From DATEEG01 sp035525055 (lineage in GTDB: Bacteria > Actinomycetota > Acidimicrobiia > Spongiisociales > ZC4RG35), in assembly GCA_035525055.1 (NCBI GenBank), contig DATLEZ010000103.1, positions 1 to 46,684 of the forward strand: DNA of 46,684 nucleotides. The letters run 5' to 3'. Positions 7,049 through 14,748 of the stretch are shown one piece after another; the first letter of the stretch is position 1; each line of letters starts with the position of its first letter. The notes below the pieces were generated by a model that was not told the DNA's origin, did not search any database, and saw only the letters and a list, made by a program, of their open reading frames with translations. The position numbers and the translations under genes were made by a program.

Positions 7049-8071
7049 ATGACGGTTCTGACCACCGGGCAGTTGAATCGGGCACTGCTTGCTCGGCAGA
7101 TGTTGCTGTCACGCTCGACGGCCGCGATCCCGCGGGTGCTGGAGCGGATGGCGGGGTTGCAGGCCCAGTACGCCCCCGCCATCTACGTCGGTTTGTGGTC
7201 GCGGATGGCGGGTTTGCACCGGCCGCAAGTCACGAGGGCTCTGGAGCGGCGATTGATCGTGCAGGGAACCATGATGCGATCGACGATCCATGTGGTTTCG
7301 GCGAGCGACTACTGGCCCCTCATGGTGGCGACCGACGAAGCACGCCGGCAATGGTTCGCTCGGGTCTACCGGGGCCCATATAGCGAAGAGGATTTTGCAG
7401 CCGCCTCTGAGACCGTCCGGGATCTCCTTGGCTCTGGCCCCCAACCCAGGTCTGTGCTCGTCGACGCGATCGGCAACGACCTATGGGCCGGTATCCATCT
7501 CGACATGGTGCGGGTGCCGCCTTCGGGAACCTGGGAGCGGCGGCGGGCTGATCTTTACGGGCTAGCCGAACACTGGATCCCACGGCCTGCGATCGCAATG
7601 GACGCGGCTCTTGAGGTGTTGATCCGTCGTTATCTGGGCGGGTTTGGCCCGGCAGTTGCGACTGACATCGGTACCTGGGCGGGGATGCATGTGGATCGGA
7701 TCCTCCCGACTCTCGAGCGCATGGATCTCCGACACTTCCACGCCGAAGACGGCAAGGTGTTGGTCGACATCAAACGGATGCCGCTGCCAGATGCCGACGT
7801 CGCGGCACCGGTGCGTTTCCTGCCCGTGTGGGACGCGGCCCTTCTGGTCCACGCCCGAAGGAAAGCTGTGCTCGGCGAGGAGCACCGCCCGATCATCTTC
7901 AGCACGAAAACGCCCCAGTCGATGCCGACGTTCCTGGTCGATGGAGCGGTAGCCGGAACCTGGAAGTACGAAGCCAGCCGAGTGAAGCTGACCCCTTTCG
8001 ACGTGATCCGGAGGAAGTGGAAGCGAGACCTAGAAGAAGAAGCGAAAGCCCTGGCCGCGTTCCATGCGTAA
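7049..8071 (+). CDS. AlkZ/YcaQ-like winged-helix protein (putative DNA glycosylase)
   Basis: 340 aa of the HTH_42 (AlkZ-related) family, whose studied members are DNA glycosylases for alkylated bases and interstrand crosslinks. The QxQ catalytic signature is present as GLQAQYAP near residue 36. Winged-helix features follow: LIVQGTMMRSTIHVVSASDYWPL and YLGGFGPAVATDIGTWAG. The C-terminus has PSWR-like FLPVWDAALLVH and VAGTWKYE, typical of the family. Monocistronic by appearance; the start abuts the heptamer array and lacks a Shine-Dalgarno sequence. The glycosylase role is inferred from family membership; some actinobacterial homologues protect against antibiotics and their target lesion is not predictable from sequence. 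Confidence 0.75.
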   Translation: MTVLTTGQLNRALLARQMLLSRSTAAIPRVLERMAGLQAQYAPAIYVGLWSRMAGLHRPQVTRALERRLIVQGTMMRSTIHVVSASDYWPLMVATDEARRQWFARVYRGPYSEEDFAAASETVRDLLGSGPQPRSVLVDAIGNDLWAGIHLDMVRVPPSGTWERRRADLYGLAEHWIPRPAIAMDAALEVLIRRYLGGFGPAVATDIGTWAGMHVDRILPTLERMDLRHFHAEDGKVLVDIKRMPLPDADVAAPVRFLPVWDAALLVHARRKAVLGEEHRPIIFSTKTPQSMPTFLVDGAVAGTWKYEASRVKLTPFDVIRRKWKRDLEEEAKALAAFHA

Positions 8072-8172
8072 ACGTTCTACGTTCTACGTTCTACGTTCTA
8101 CCCGCGTCAAAACTTGAGGTGCGGGATTTGAACGTAAAACGTAAAACGTAAAACGTAAAACGTAAAACGCTC
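8071..8172. repeat. Inverted heptamer-repeat hairpin, copy 2, between convergent genes
   Basis: The left arm is four ACGTTCT units (8072-8101) and the right arm five ACGTAAA units (8131-8170), with loop CCCGCGTC...GTGCGGGATTTG. The two arms differ by one base per unit, giving a C/A mismatch each turn. The element fits exactly between the TAA of the AlkZ-like gene (8069-8071) and the inverted TAA of the kinase-like gene (8173-8175). That position suits a bidirectional terminator, although other copies lie inside operon-like regions. Confidence 0.8.
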
Positions 8173-9054
8173 TTAAAGCCCAAACATCACTTCCCGGAGA
8201 TTCACCGGTTTGGCCGAGAAACCTTCCAGGTCGATTCGGACCGAGCCGAGTCGAAGGCCCTGCATCCCGTCACCCTTGTTGGTCAAGACTCGGAGAGTCC
8301 CGTCGTCGACCTCAAGTCGCCCAAGACCCTGACATCTTCCCTCGGCGTCGTGAATCCCCACCAGAAGTCCGTCGAGTCGGGACGGATCGAGGCCGGTCGG
8401 CAGGGTCGGAGCGAACACTGTGGGTTTGACACGCCATTTCTCGAGGGGTGGAGCAAAAGCCAGCTCGAAACGATCAGAACGACGGCCGGCTCGATCGTCC
8501 GGGCTGGAGGGAAGGACGTCGGGCTCGACTGGCGCCGTCACAACTTTGGCTCCAAAGAACCGTCGCAACATACCCACCACCGGCTCGAGTTCACCGCCTC
8601 GCTGCAACGCGACCACGGCATCAGGGCGGCACAGCTCCATCTTGTGGTACTTCAAAGTCTCGCCGCCAACGCCGGAGATGACGCCGGTCGTGTCGATCAC
8701 CACGGTGTCGGCCGACTGCCGGGCCTGTTCGACGAGGGCGGCTGTGGCGATTACCTGCTGCAGGACCAGCCTCTCGGCGCTGATGCCACCGACAAAGTGA
8801 AGTGCGTCGGGCCGATCGAGTTGCTCCATGTCGCCCTGGTTGCGAATCACCTTGAGGGAGACGCAACTAGGTGGGCCGATCGAGCTGTTGCCAATGTCGG
8901 CGTCGACATAGCCGACCGTTCGCCCCGCTTCGACAGAAGCACCAACGATTCGACGGGCCATCGTGGTCTTGCCGGTGTCGATGGCCCCGATCAGCATCAC
9001 CGAGGCAACGTCGGCGAGTTGTTGTGCAATTTCCTGGTGAACCGAGACCGCCAC
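8173..9054 (-). CDS. Clp1/GRC3-like P-loop polynucleotide kinase domain protein
   Basis: 293 aa from the GTG at 9054. Walker A is GAIDTGKTT (23-31). DADIGNSSIGPP (51-62) matches the DxDxGQ...PP motif typical of Clp1/NOL9/GRC3 5'-OH polynucleotide kinases, with Asn for Gln. DTTGVISG is the likely Walker B/lid region. The C-terminal 70 residues form a small beta domain. Related bacterial proteins are annotated as Clp1-like; an RNA- or DNA-end kinase activity is inferred, not known. The frame is open upstream to 9240, but that extension is low-complexity and crosses the divergent SAM-hydrolase promoter, so I reject it. Confidence 0.7.
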   Translation of the reverse strand: MAVSVHQEIAQQLADVASVMLIGAIDTGKTTMARRIVGASVEAGRTVGYVDADIGNSSIGPPSCVSLKVIRNQGDMEQLDRPDALHFVGGISAERLVLQQVIATAALVEQARQSADTVVIDTTGVISGVGGETLKYHKMELCRPDAVVALQRGGELEPVVGMLRRFFGAKVVTAPVEPDVLPSSPDDRAGRRSDRFELAFAPPLEKWRVKPTVFAPTLPTGLDPSRLDGLLVGIHDAEGRCQGLGRLEVDDGTLRVLTNKGDGMQGLRLGSVRIDLEGFSAKPVNLREVMFGL

Positions 9055-9109
9055 CCGCGCATCATATGACCCACTCGACGAACTTCTGACCAGGCAACCC
9101 CGACAGCTT

Positions 9110-9174
9110 CTTTCCGGTTCTTTCCGGCGCTTTCCGAGCGGGAGGCTCGGTGCCCTTCCGCTTAACCTGACAGC
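9110..9174 (+). promoter_or_regulatory. Promoter with three helically phased 10-bp repeats
   Basis: Three direct repeats CTTTCCGGTT, CTTTCCGGCG and CTTTCCGAGC lie end to end at 9110-9139, exactly one helical turn apart, in the 120-bp divergent region. A -10-like TAACCT (9163-9168) follows, then six bases and the GTG at 9175. The layout suggests an activator array just upstream of a leaderless promoter for the SAM-hydrolase gene; the binding protein is unknown. Confidence 0.5.
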
Positions 9175-9984
9175 GTGGCTCTGCCCATCAGCTTTCTGTC
9201 GGACTTCGGACATCTCGATGAGTTCGTCGGAGTTGTGCACGGTGTCATCTACCGTCTCTCACCCGAGTCCCGGATCATCGACATCACTCACGGGATCCCG
9301 GCCGGGGACGTGAGGGCCGGAGCCCTGGCCCTGACCCGGGCGATTCAGTACCTGCCACCGGGCATCGTGCTGGCAGTGGTCGACCCGGGGGTTGGCACCG
9401 CCCGTCGCGCCATCGCAGCGGCGACCGAATTCGGGTTCTTCGTCGGTCCCGACAACGGGCTCCTCTCTCCGGCTGTGGCAATGATTGGTGGGGCCCACTC
9501 CATCAACTCCATCGAGAGTCCCGAAGTCATGATCCCAGGCCCCGGCGCGACGTTTCAGGGGAGGGATCTGTTCGCTCCAGCCGCCGCGCTACTGGCATCG
9601 GGCGAAGCGTCGCTTGATGACCTCGGTCCACCGGTCGATCCGGCTTCCGTTATGCCTCTGATGCTTCCGCTCCCGAAGGTCGAGCTCAACATGGTGGTTG
9701 GCGAGGCGTGGTGGGTCGACGTCTACGGCAACGTCGAAACCAACATCGGACCGGACGACCTGATGGTGATAGGGGCGCGACCCGGCGGCTCGGTCGTGGT
9801 TCGGATCGGCGCCACCGAACACGAAGGGACGTGGGTGGAGACATTTGGCGACGTGGGCGAAGGCGAGCTGGCAGTCCATGTCGACTCGGCCGGCTTGATC
9901 GCCCTGGCTGTACGAGGTGGGCGTGCCGACGACGAGTTGAACGCAGCGCCCGGGATGGCTGTGACCTTCTCCCCTGGACCGTGA
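9175..9984 (+). CDS. SAM hydrolase, DUF62 (S-adenosyl-L-methionine hydroxide adenosyltransferase family)
   Basis: 269 aa, full length. Motifs are SFLSDFG (6-12), VVDPGVGT (68-75), VGPDNGLL (90-97), FQGRDLFAP (127-135) and DVYGNVETNI. The family splits SAM to adenosine and methionine; fluorinase and chlorinase are divergent members. The water-activating triad is Asp-Arg-His: Asp70 and Arg77 are present, but the position that is His in FHGRD is Gln128 here. The activity is therefore uncertain, although the fold assignment is firm. GTG start with a TAACCT box six bases upstream, so probably leaderless. Confidence 0.85.
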   Translation: MALPISFLSDFGHLDEFVGVVHGVIYRLSPESRIIDITHGIPAGDVRAGALALTRAIQYLPPGIVLAVVDPGVGTARRAIAAATEFGFFVGPDNGLLSPAVAMIGGAHSINSIESPEVMIPGPGATFQGRDLFAPAAALLASGEASLDDLGPPVDPASVMPLMLPLPKVELNMVVGEAWWVDVYGNVETNIGPDDLMVIGARPGGSVVVRIGATEHEGTWVETFGDVGEGELAVHVDSAGLIALAVRGGRADDELNAAPGMAVTFSPGP

Positions 9985-10062
9985 CAACAGTTCACGGGAT
10001 TCAAACTTCTCCCTAACCTGTGAATTCAGCCCAGGGCCCCCATCCACCCCGGAGAGCCGAGC

Positions 10063-10569
10063 TTGGTCCGAAAACAAGACGACAGCGCACTCGGCCACGA
10101 TGAGCTTCTGAGATTCGTCGAGCGGTTGGCTCTGCTGTTGACGAGTTCCGGGCTCCCACGGATGCCTGCCCGCGTATTCGCTTACGTCATCGCTGAGGAC
10201 GCCGAGCGTTACACGGCCCGCGAACTCGCCGAGGGTTTGCGAGTGAGTCCCGCCGCCATCTCGGGAGCCCTGAAGGTCCTGGTCCAGTCCGGAATCCTCG
10301 CTCGCGACCGGACCCCCGGTGAGCGCAGCGATCACTATCGAGTATTCGACGACGACGTTTGGATGGCGATCGGAAGCCAGCGCCTGGAGCTTCTCCCCTT
10401 CTGGGAAGATGGCCTCGATGAGGGCATCAAGCTCCTAGGGCCCAACCGTCCTGGTGGCCGCCGCCTGATGGAGACAAAGGCTTACTTCGAGTTCATGAGC
10501 GAGGAGCTGCCGAAGCTCTACAAGCGATGGCACCAGCGCCGAAAGAAGCTATTTCCCGACGACGCCTGA
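10063..10569 (+). CDS. GbsR/MarR-family winged-helix regulator
   Basis: 168 aa. The winged helix is YTARELAEGLRVSPAAISGALKVLVQSGILARDRTPGERSD with the recognition helix at SPAAISGAL, followed by a wing. The C-terminal helices (FEFMSEELPKLYKRWHQRR) probably dimerise. The pattern fits the GbsR/MarR branch often linked to transport or osmotic genes. The nearest neighbours are the Trk genes, which are convergent. TTG start with GGAG eight bases upstream. The target is not evident. Confidence 0.8.
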   Translation: MVRKQDDSALGHDELLRFVERLALLLTSSGLPRMPARVFAYVIAEDAERYTARELAEGLRVSPAAISGALKVLVQSGILARDRTPGERSDHYRVFDDDVWMAIGSQRLELLPFWEDGLDEGIKLLGPNRPGGRRLMETKAYFEFMSEELPKLYKRWHQRRKKLFPDDA

Positions 10570-10590
10570 AGCCGTCGAACGTCGCTCCAC

Positions 10591-12081
10591 TCAGCGTCGC
10601 CACAGGTCACGGGTAAAAAGCACTAGTACCGGAAAGATCTCAAGTCTCCCAATGATCATTAGACCCGATTGGAGCCACTTGACCAGGTCGGGCAGTTCCA
10701 AATAGCTCCCAGAAGGCCCGACCGTTCCCAATCCGGGACCGACGTTACCGAGCGTGGCGGCCACGGATGAAGCGGCACTCACGAGGTCAAGCCGTTCGCT
10801 CAGGTTGGCGTCGATGAAGGTTGTTAGGAACGTGGCGGTCATGAAGAGGAACATGTAGAAGAGAAAAAACGACTGGATCGCTTCGACGGTCGATTCCGAA
10901 ACCCGTTCCCGCCCGAACCGGAGCGTGAACACGCCACGGGGATGGACGAGCCTGCGGATATCGGAAATGGCCGCCTTCGACAGGATCCCGATCCGGAAAG
11001 TCTTGACGGCGCCGGCTGTGGATCCGGCCATCCCCCCGACGAACATCAAGCCAAACACGGCAACCTGAAGGGCTGGTCTCCAGGCGCCGTAATTCTCAGT
11101 TGTGAATCCGGTCGTCGTGATTACAGACACGGTTGTGAAGGCTGCGTGTCGAAATGCCTCACCCGCCGGTAGATCCCGCAGCAGGCCGCCGGCCACGATG
11201 ATCACAGCGATGGTCGTGATCAGGACGTAAAGCCGGAACTCGGCCGAGTTCCAATACTCGGACGGTCGTCGCAGGGCTCTCCAATGCAACGCAAATGAGG
11301 CTCCGGCCACGAACATGAAACCCGTAATCACCCACTGCGAATAAGCGGAGAATCCTGCGATCGAGTCGGACCTTGTCCCGAACCCCCCGGTGGAGACGGT
11401 CGAGAACGTGTGGGTCACGGCCTCGAAGAGGTCCATCTCCCCGGCCCATAAGAGCATCGACTGGACGACGGTCAGAACGGCATACAGCAGCCAGAGTCGC
11501 TTGGCGGTGTCGCGGAAGCGGGGAGTCAACCGATCAGGCATGTGGCCGGTCGATTCCGCCCGCGCCAGCTGAACGCCGCCGGTGCCGAGCAGGGGAAGGA
11601 TTGCAACGGAGAGGAAAATCACTCCCATCCCGCCGAGCCAGTGAGTGGCCGAGCGCCAGAAAAGCAAGCTCTGGGGCAGCACAGAGGGGTCAGGGAGGAT
11701 GGTGGCTCCCGTGGTGGTGAAGCCTGACGCCGTCTCGAAGTAGGCGTTCGTCACGGTGTCAATCGACCCGGTGAGGAGAAAGGGGAGGCTGCCGAATGCG
11801 GAGATCACGAACCACGACAGCCCGACTGCAGCGAACCCGATCTTCACCGTGATGGGCGCCGGTTTTCCTATCTGGCGGGCCAGGATCAGGCCTATGCCGA
11901 CCGTGATGGCGGCAGCCACCGTAATCCACGTCGCCTCAGTGAACTCCGAATAGACCAGGCCTACTCCGGCCGCGGCCAACATGGCCGTACCGACACCTAT
12001 GAGCACGAAGCCGAGGATGTAGGCGACAGGCTCCAACAAGCGTGCTCTGACGCCGTGCTTCAACCCGCGCCCGGTCGTCAT
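10591..12081 (-). CDS. trkH: TrkH/KtrB-family potassium uptake channel subunit
   Basis: 496 aa with four membrane-pore-membrane repeats. The four selectivity-filter segments are visible: TASGFTTTGA, STVSTGGFGT, TTTGFTTENYG and AATLGNVGPG, each with the conserved filter glycine. It forms the K+-conducting inner-membrane subunit and is gated by TrkA. Its ATG overlaps the trkA stop by 4 nt, so the two are co-translated. It converges on the GbsR-like gene with a 21-bp gap. Confidence 0.93.
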   Translation of the reverse strand: MTTGRGLKHGVRARLLEPVAYILGFVLIGVGTAMLAAAGVGLVYSEFTEATWITVAAAITVGIGLILARQIGKPAPITVKIGFAAVGLSWFVISAFGSLPFLLTGSIDTVTNAYFETASGFTTTGATILPDPSVLPQSLLFWRSATHWLGGMGVIFLSVAILPLLGTGGVQLARAESTGHMPDRLTPRFRDTAKRLWLLYAVLTVVQSMLLWAGEMDLFEAVTHTFSTVSTGGFGTRSDSIAGFSAYSQWVITGFMFVAGASFALHWRALRRPSEYWNSAEFRLYVLITTIAVIIVAGGLLRDLPAGEAFRHAAFTTVSVITTTGFTTENYGAWRPALQVAVFGLMFVGGMAGSTAGAVKTFRIGILSKAAISDIRRLVHPRGVFTLRFGRERVSESTVEAIQSFFLFYMFLFMTATFLTTFIDANLSERLDLVSAASSVAATLGNVGPGLGTVGPSGSYLELPDLVKWLQSGLMIIGRLEIFPVLVLFTRDLWRR

Positions 12082-13451
12082 GTTGGACGGGCAAACAGCG
12101 CCGACGTCTCTTCAATCCGGGCAGGCAGAGAGAAGAAGATCAGGTTGTCGCCAGCTCGGATCACGGTCGAGCCGTCCGGTATGAAAGTGGCGTTGCGGCG
12201 AGAGATTCCGCCGACGACAACGTCGTTGGGTAGGTCGAGGTCGATGACCCGCTGGTCGGCGGCCTCGCTCCCCTCCTCGACTTCGATCTCGATCGCTTCT
12301 GCGTCGCTATCCGAAAACGTGGCTACCTGGTGGATTCTTCCTTGCCGGACAAATCGAAGAATTGCGCTGGCGGCGAGCAGTCGGCTGGAAATGGCGCCGT
12401 CGATCCCGACATCGGTCAGAAGGTTCACGAGGCTCAGCCGGTTGAAGCGAGCGATAACGCGGGCAGCCCCGAGTGACTTTGCAACCAGGCACGACAGAAC
12501 GTTGACTTCGTCCCATCCCGTAAGTGCGAAGACCACGTCTTCGTCGGAGAGGTCGAGGTCGCGCAGAACCTCCGGATCGGTCGGATCGCCCTTCATCACT
12601 ACGGCCTTGGGGAAACGGCCGGAGAGATGAACGCACCGCTGAGCATCCTCGTCGACGATGGCGACCTGAAAGCCCGCCTCCAACAATCCTGCTGCGGTCA
12701 ACTCAGCCAGTCTCGTTGATCCGAATATCGCTACTCGGCGGATCCGGTCGGTCCGCAATCCGAGGAGGCCAAGCACCTTTTCGACGTCGGGCTCGGCGAC
12801 CATGATCAACGCGTGGTCGCCCGGCTCAACGACCGTGTCCTCATGCGCAATGATCGTCAGCCCGTGTCTTACCACCGCCGCTAGAACCCATCCCCAATGC
12901 GCCTCGCGCAGATGGACCTGACTAACCGCTTTTCCAACAAGTTCCGAGGTCGCTTTCACCGTGCCACCGACCAGCATGAGCTTGCCCTCAGCGAATCCGA
13001 TAAGTTCCGACACGCCGCTTCGGTGGACCAGAGAAACCAGCTCCGCGGCTGCGGTCGCCCCCGGATCGATGACGACGTCCACCCCCAGGGCGTCAACTCC
13101 CTCACGTAGGCCCGGATCTTCGATCCGAGCAACCGTCCTGCGGGTTCCGAGCTGACGGGCCGTGTGGCAGGCGATGATGTTGGCGCCATCCGAGTTGGAG
13201 ACTGCGATCAGCAGGTCCGCCCTGGCTGCGCCGGCCTTGGAGAGAACTGCCGCGCTGGAGCCGTTTCCGGCGATGACCATCGCATCGAGGCGCTCTTGCA
13301 GACCGGCCGCCACGTGCTCATCGTTCTCGATCAGCACGACTTCGAGGCCCTCGCTCGACAGGCGTTCCGCCAGATAGGAGCCGACCGCCCCGGCGCCGAC
13401 GATGAGGATCTTCAGAATTCTCTCCGCACGGCGGAGCACGGTATCCGACAA
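12078..13451 (-). CDS. trkA: TrkA potassium-channel regulatory subunit, two RCK domains
   Basis: 457 aa with tandem RCK units, each an RCK_N Rossmann domain plus an RCK_C domain. The first Rossmann motif is IVGAGAVGSYLAERL with the acidic ADP-ribose contact VLIEND. The second begins VAIFGSTRLAELTA, which lacks the GxGxxG pattern and probably does not bind nucleotide in the usual way. It is a cytosolic gating ring for TrkH controlled by NAD(H)/ATP in characterised systems. TTG start at 13451; a GTG at 13439 is also possible, as the conserved part begins only near residue 14. Confidence 0.92.
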   Translation of the reverse strand: MSDTVLRRAERILKILIVGAGAVGSYLAERLSSEGLEVVLIENDEHVAAGLQERLDAMVIAGNGSSAAVLSKAGAARADLLIAVSNSDGANIIACHTARQLGTRRTVARIEDPGLREGVDALGVDVVIDPGATAAAELVSLVHRSGVSELIGFAEGKLMLVGGTVKATSELVGKAVSQVHLREAHWGWVLAAVVRHGLTIIAHEDTVVEPGDHALIMVAEPDVEKVLGLLGLRTDRIRRVAIFGSTRLAELTAAGLLEAGFQVAIVDEDAQRCVHLSGRFPKAVVMKGDPTDPEVLRDLDLSDEDVVFALTGWDEVNVLSCLVAKSLGAARVIARFNRLSLVNLLTDVGIDGAISSRLLAASAILRFVRQGRIHQVATFSDSDAEAIEIEVEEGSEAADQRVIDLDLPNDVVVGGISRRNATFIPDGSTVIRAGDNLIFFSLPARIEETSALFARPT

Positions 13452-13497
13452 TCGCCTCGAATCGGATTCGGATCACCGTGTTTTCTGAAGATTTCGG

Positions 13498-13810
13498 TAG
13501 TGGGTCAGGTTGAGCGAAGGCACGGGTTCAACCTCCCAAGCCTTGAGGTTTGTCCAATCCATCAGCCAAGGAAACCGGATTCAGCTGGCCTCGACGACAA
13601 ATTTGGCGCACCGCTCCCGGATCAGACGAAACCTGGCCCGAGACTCCCGGTTTCCGGGACTCTCAGACCGAATTACGTATTCAGCGGGAGCGAGCCGCCA
13701 AATTAGGAGGGGCCGCCAAATTATGGGGGGTTCGATGACGGGCGGATCCCCTCTTCGCTGATCTTGGCTGCATCTGAACATCCATAGACCCAGCTCAACC
13801 TGACCCACTA
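13498..13810 (-). repeat. MITE-like element, copy 2 (complete, 18-bp TIRs)
   Basis: The ends TAGTGGGTCAGGTTGAGC (13498-13515) and its exact inverse (13793-13810) are perfect 18-bp terminal inverted repeats around 313 bp; the outermost TA at each end could be a target duplication. Inside is a strong hairpin TCCCGG-AAA-CCGGGA and AATTTGGCG/CGCCAAATT segments. It is inverted relative to the other three copies and encodes nothing recognisable. It fills most of the 403-bp gap between trkA and the divergent ABC exporter, ending 8 bp before a palindromic operator. Confidence 0.85.
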
Positions 13811-13817
13811 GCAAGAT

Positions 13818-13846
13818 TTCACAAGTTTGTGAATAGTGTGTACTCT
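13818..13846 (+). promoter_or_regulatory. Palindromic operator and -10 box of the ABC exporter
   Basis: TTCACAAGTTTGTGAA (13818-13833) has perfect 7-bp arms with a 2-bp spacer. TACTCT (13841-13846) is a good -10, eight bases before the ATG at 13855. The operator overlaps the expected -35 zone, so repression is likely. It is not a Rex site (half-sites are in the opposite order). No regulator gene is adjacent. Confidence 0.5.
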
Positions 13847-13854
13847 GGATCGTT

Positions 13855-14748
13855 ATGGACAACATCATCTCTGCCAGTGGTTTGACCAAGAACTTCGGTC
13901 GAACGATCGCCCTCGACGGACTCGACCTGGAGGTCGCCCAGGGCGAAGTCCACGGATTCCTGGGTCCCAACGGGGCCGGCAAGACCACCACGATCCGGAT
14001 TCTCCTCGGCCTTATCCGGGCCGATGGGGGAACCGCCCGTTTGTTCGGCGGTGATCCGTGGTCGGACGCAACCGAACTCCACCGAAGGCTCGCCTATGTC
14101 CCTGGTGACGTGACGCTGTGGTCGAACCTAACGGGTGGCGAGGTCATCGATCTGCTTGGTCGGCTGAGAGGCGGCCTCGACCTCGCCAAGAAGGACCAAC
14201 TCCTCCAGCGTTTCGATCTGGATCCGACCAAGAAAGGTCGCACGTATTCCAAGGGGAATCGACAGAAGGTCGCCTTGGTGGCGGCACTGGCGGCCGACGT
14301 CGAACTGTTGATTCTCGACGAGCCCACCGCCGGCCTCGATCCCCTGATGGAGGCCGAGTTTCGTTTGTGCATCGAGGAGGATCGCCAAAACGGACGAACA
14401 GTCTTGCTGGCGAGCCACATCCTCGCCGAGGTAGAGGCGCTGTGCGATCGGATCAGCATCGTCCGTTCCGGCCGCATCGTCGAAAGTGGAACTCTCGCTG
14501 ACTTGCGCCACCTGACGAGGACGACGATCTCGGCCGAGATCGAGAGAAACGCTTCGAGTCTTAAAGGTCTACCAGGGGTCCACAACCTCGTCACAAGGGA
14601 TCACAGAGTGGATCTTGAGGTCGACTCCGACCAGATTGGCGACGTCCTCACCAAGGTTGCGGCGCTCGGGGTTCGAAGTTTGATCAGTCAGCCACCGACT
14701 CTCGAGGAGCTGTTCATGCGGCACTATCGGGAGGATGCTCCACAATGA
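13855..14748 (+). CDS. ABC-2 type exporter ATP-binding protein
   Basis: 297 aa. Walker A is GPNGAGKTTT (about 38-47), Walker B LLILDEPTAGLDP, and the H-loop LLASHIL. The signature is YSKGNRQKV rather than LSGGQ, a variant common in actinobacterial exporters of the antibiotic-resistance and daunorubicin-like groups. The last 80 residues are the usual small C-terminal domain. Its stop overlaps the permease start by 4 nt (ATGA), so they form one transporter. The substrate is unknown. Confidence 0.9.
   Translation: MDNIISASGLTKNFGRTIALDGLDLEVAQGEVHGFLGPNGAGKTTTIRILLGLIRADGGTARLFGGDPWSDATELHRRLAYVPGDVTLWSNLTGGEVIDLLGRLRGGLDLAKKDQLLQRFDLDPTKKGRTYSKGNRQKVALVAALAADVELLILDEPTAGLDPLMEAEFRLCIEEDRQNGRTVLLASHILAEVEALCDRISIVRSGRIVESGTLADLRHLTRTTISAEIERNASSLKGLPGVHNLVTRDHRVDLEVDSDQIGDVLTKVAALGVRSLISQPPTLEELFMRHYREDAPQ

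Noticed and set aside
8071..8172. CRISPR array
   Set aside because: Repeat units are 7 bp with no spacers and no cas genes nearby.
9055..9240. N-terminal extension of the Clp1-like protein
   Set aside because: It crosses the divergent promoter and the start of the SAM-hydrolase gene, and its residues are low-complexity.
13818..13833. Rex operator
   Set aside because: The Rex consensus is TTGTGA-n6-TCACAA; here the half-sites are in the reverse order with a 2-bp spacer.
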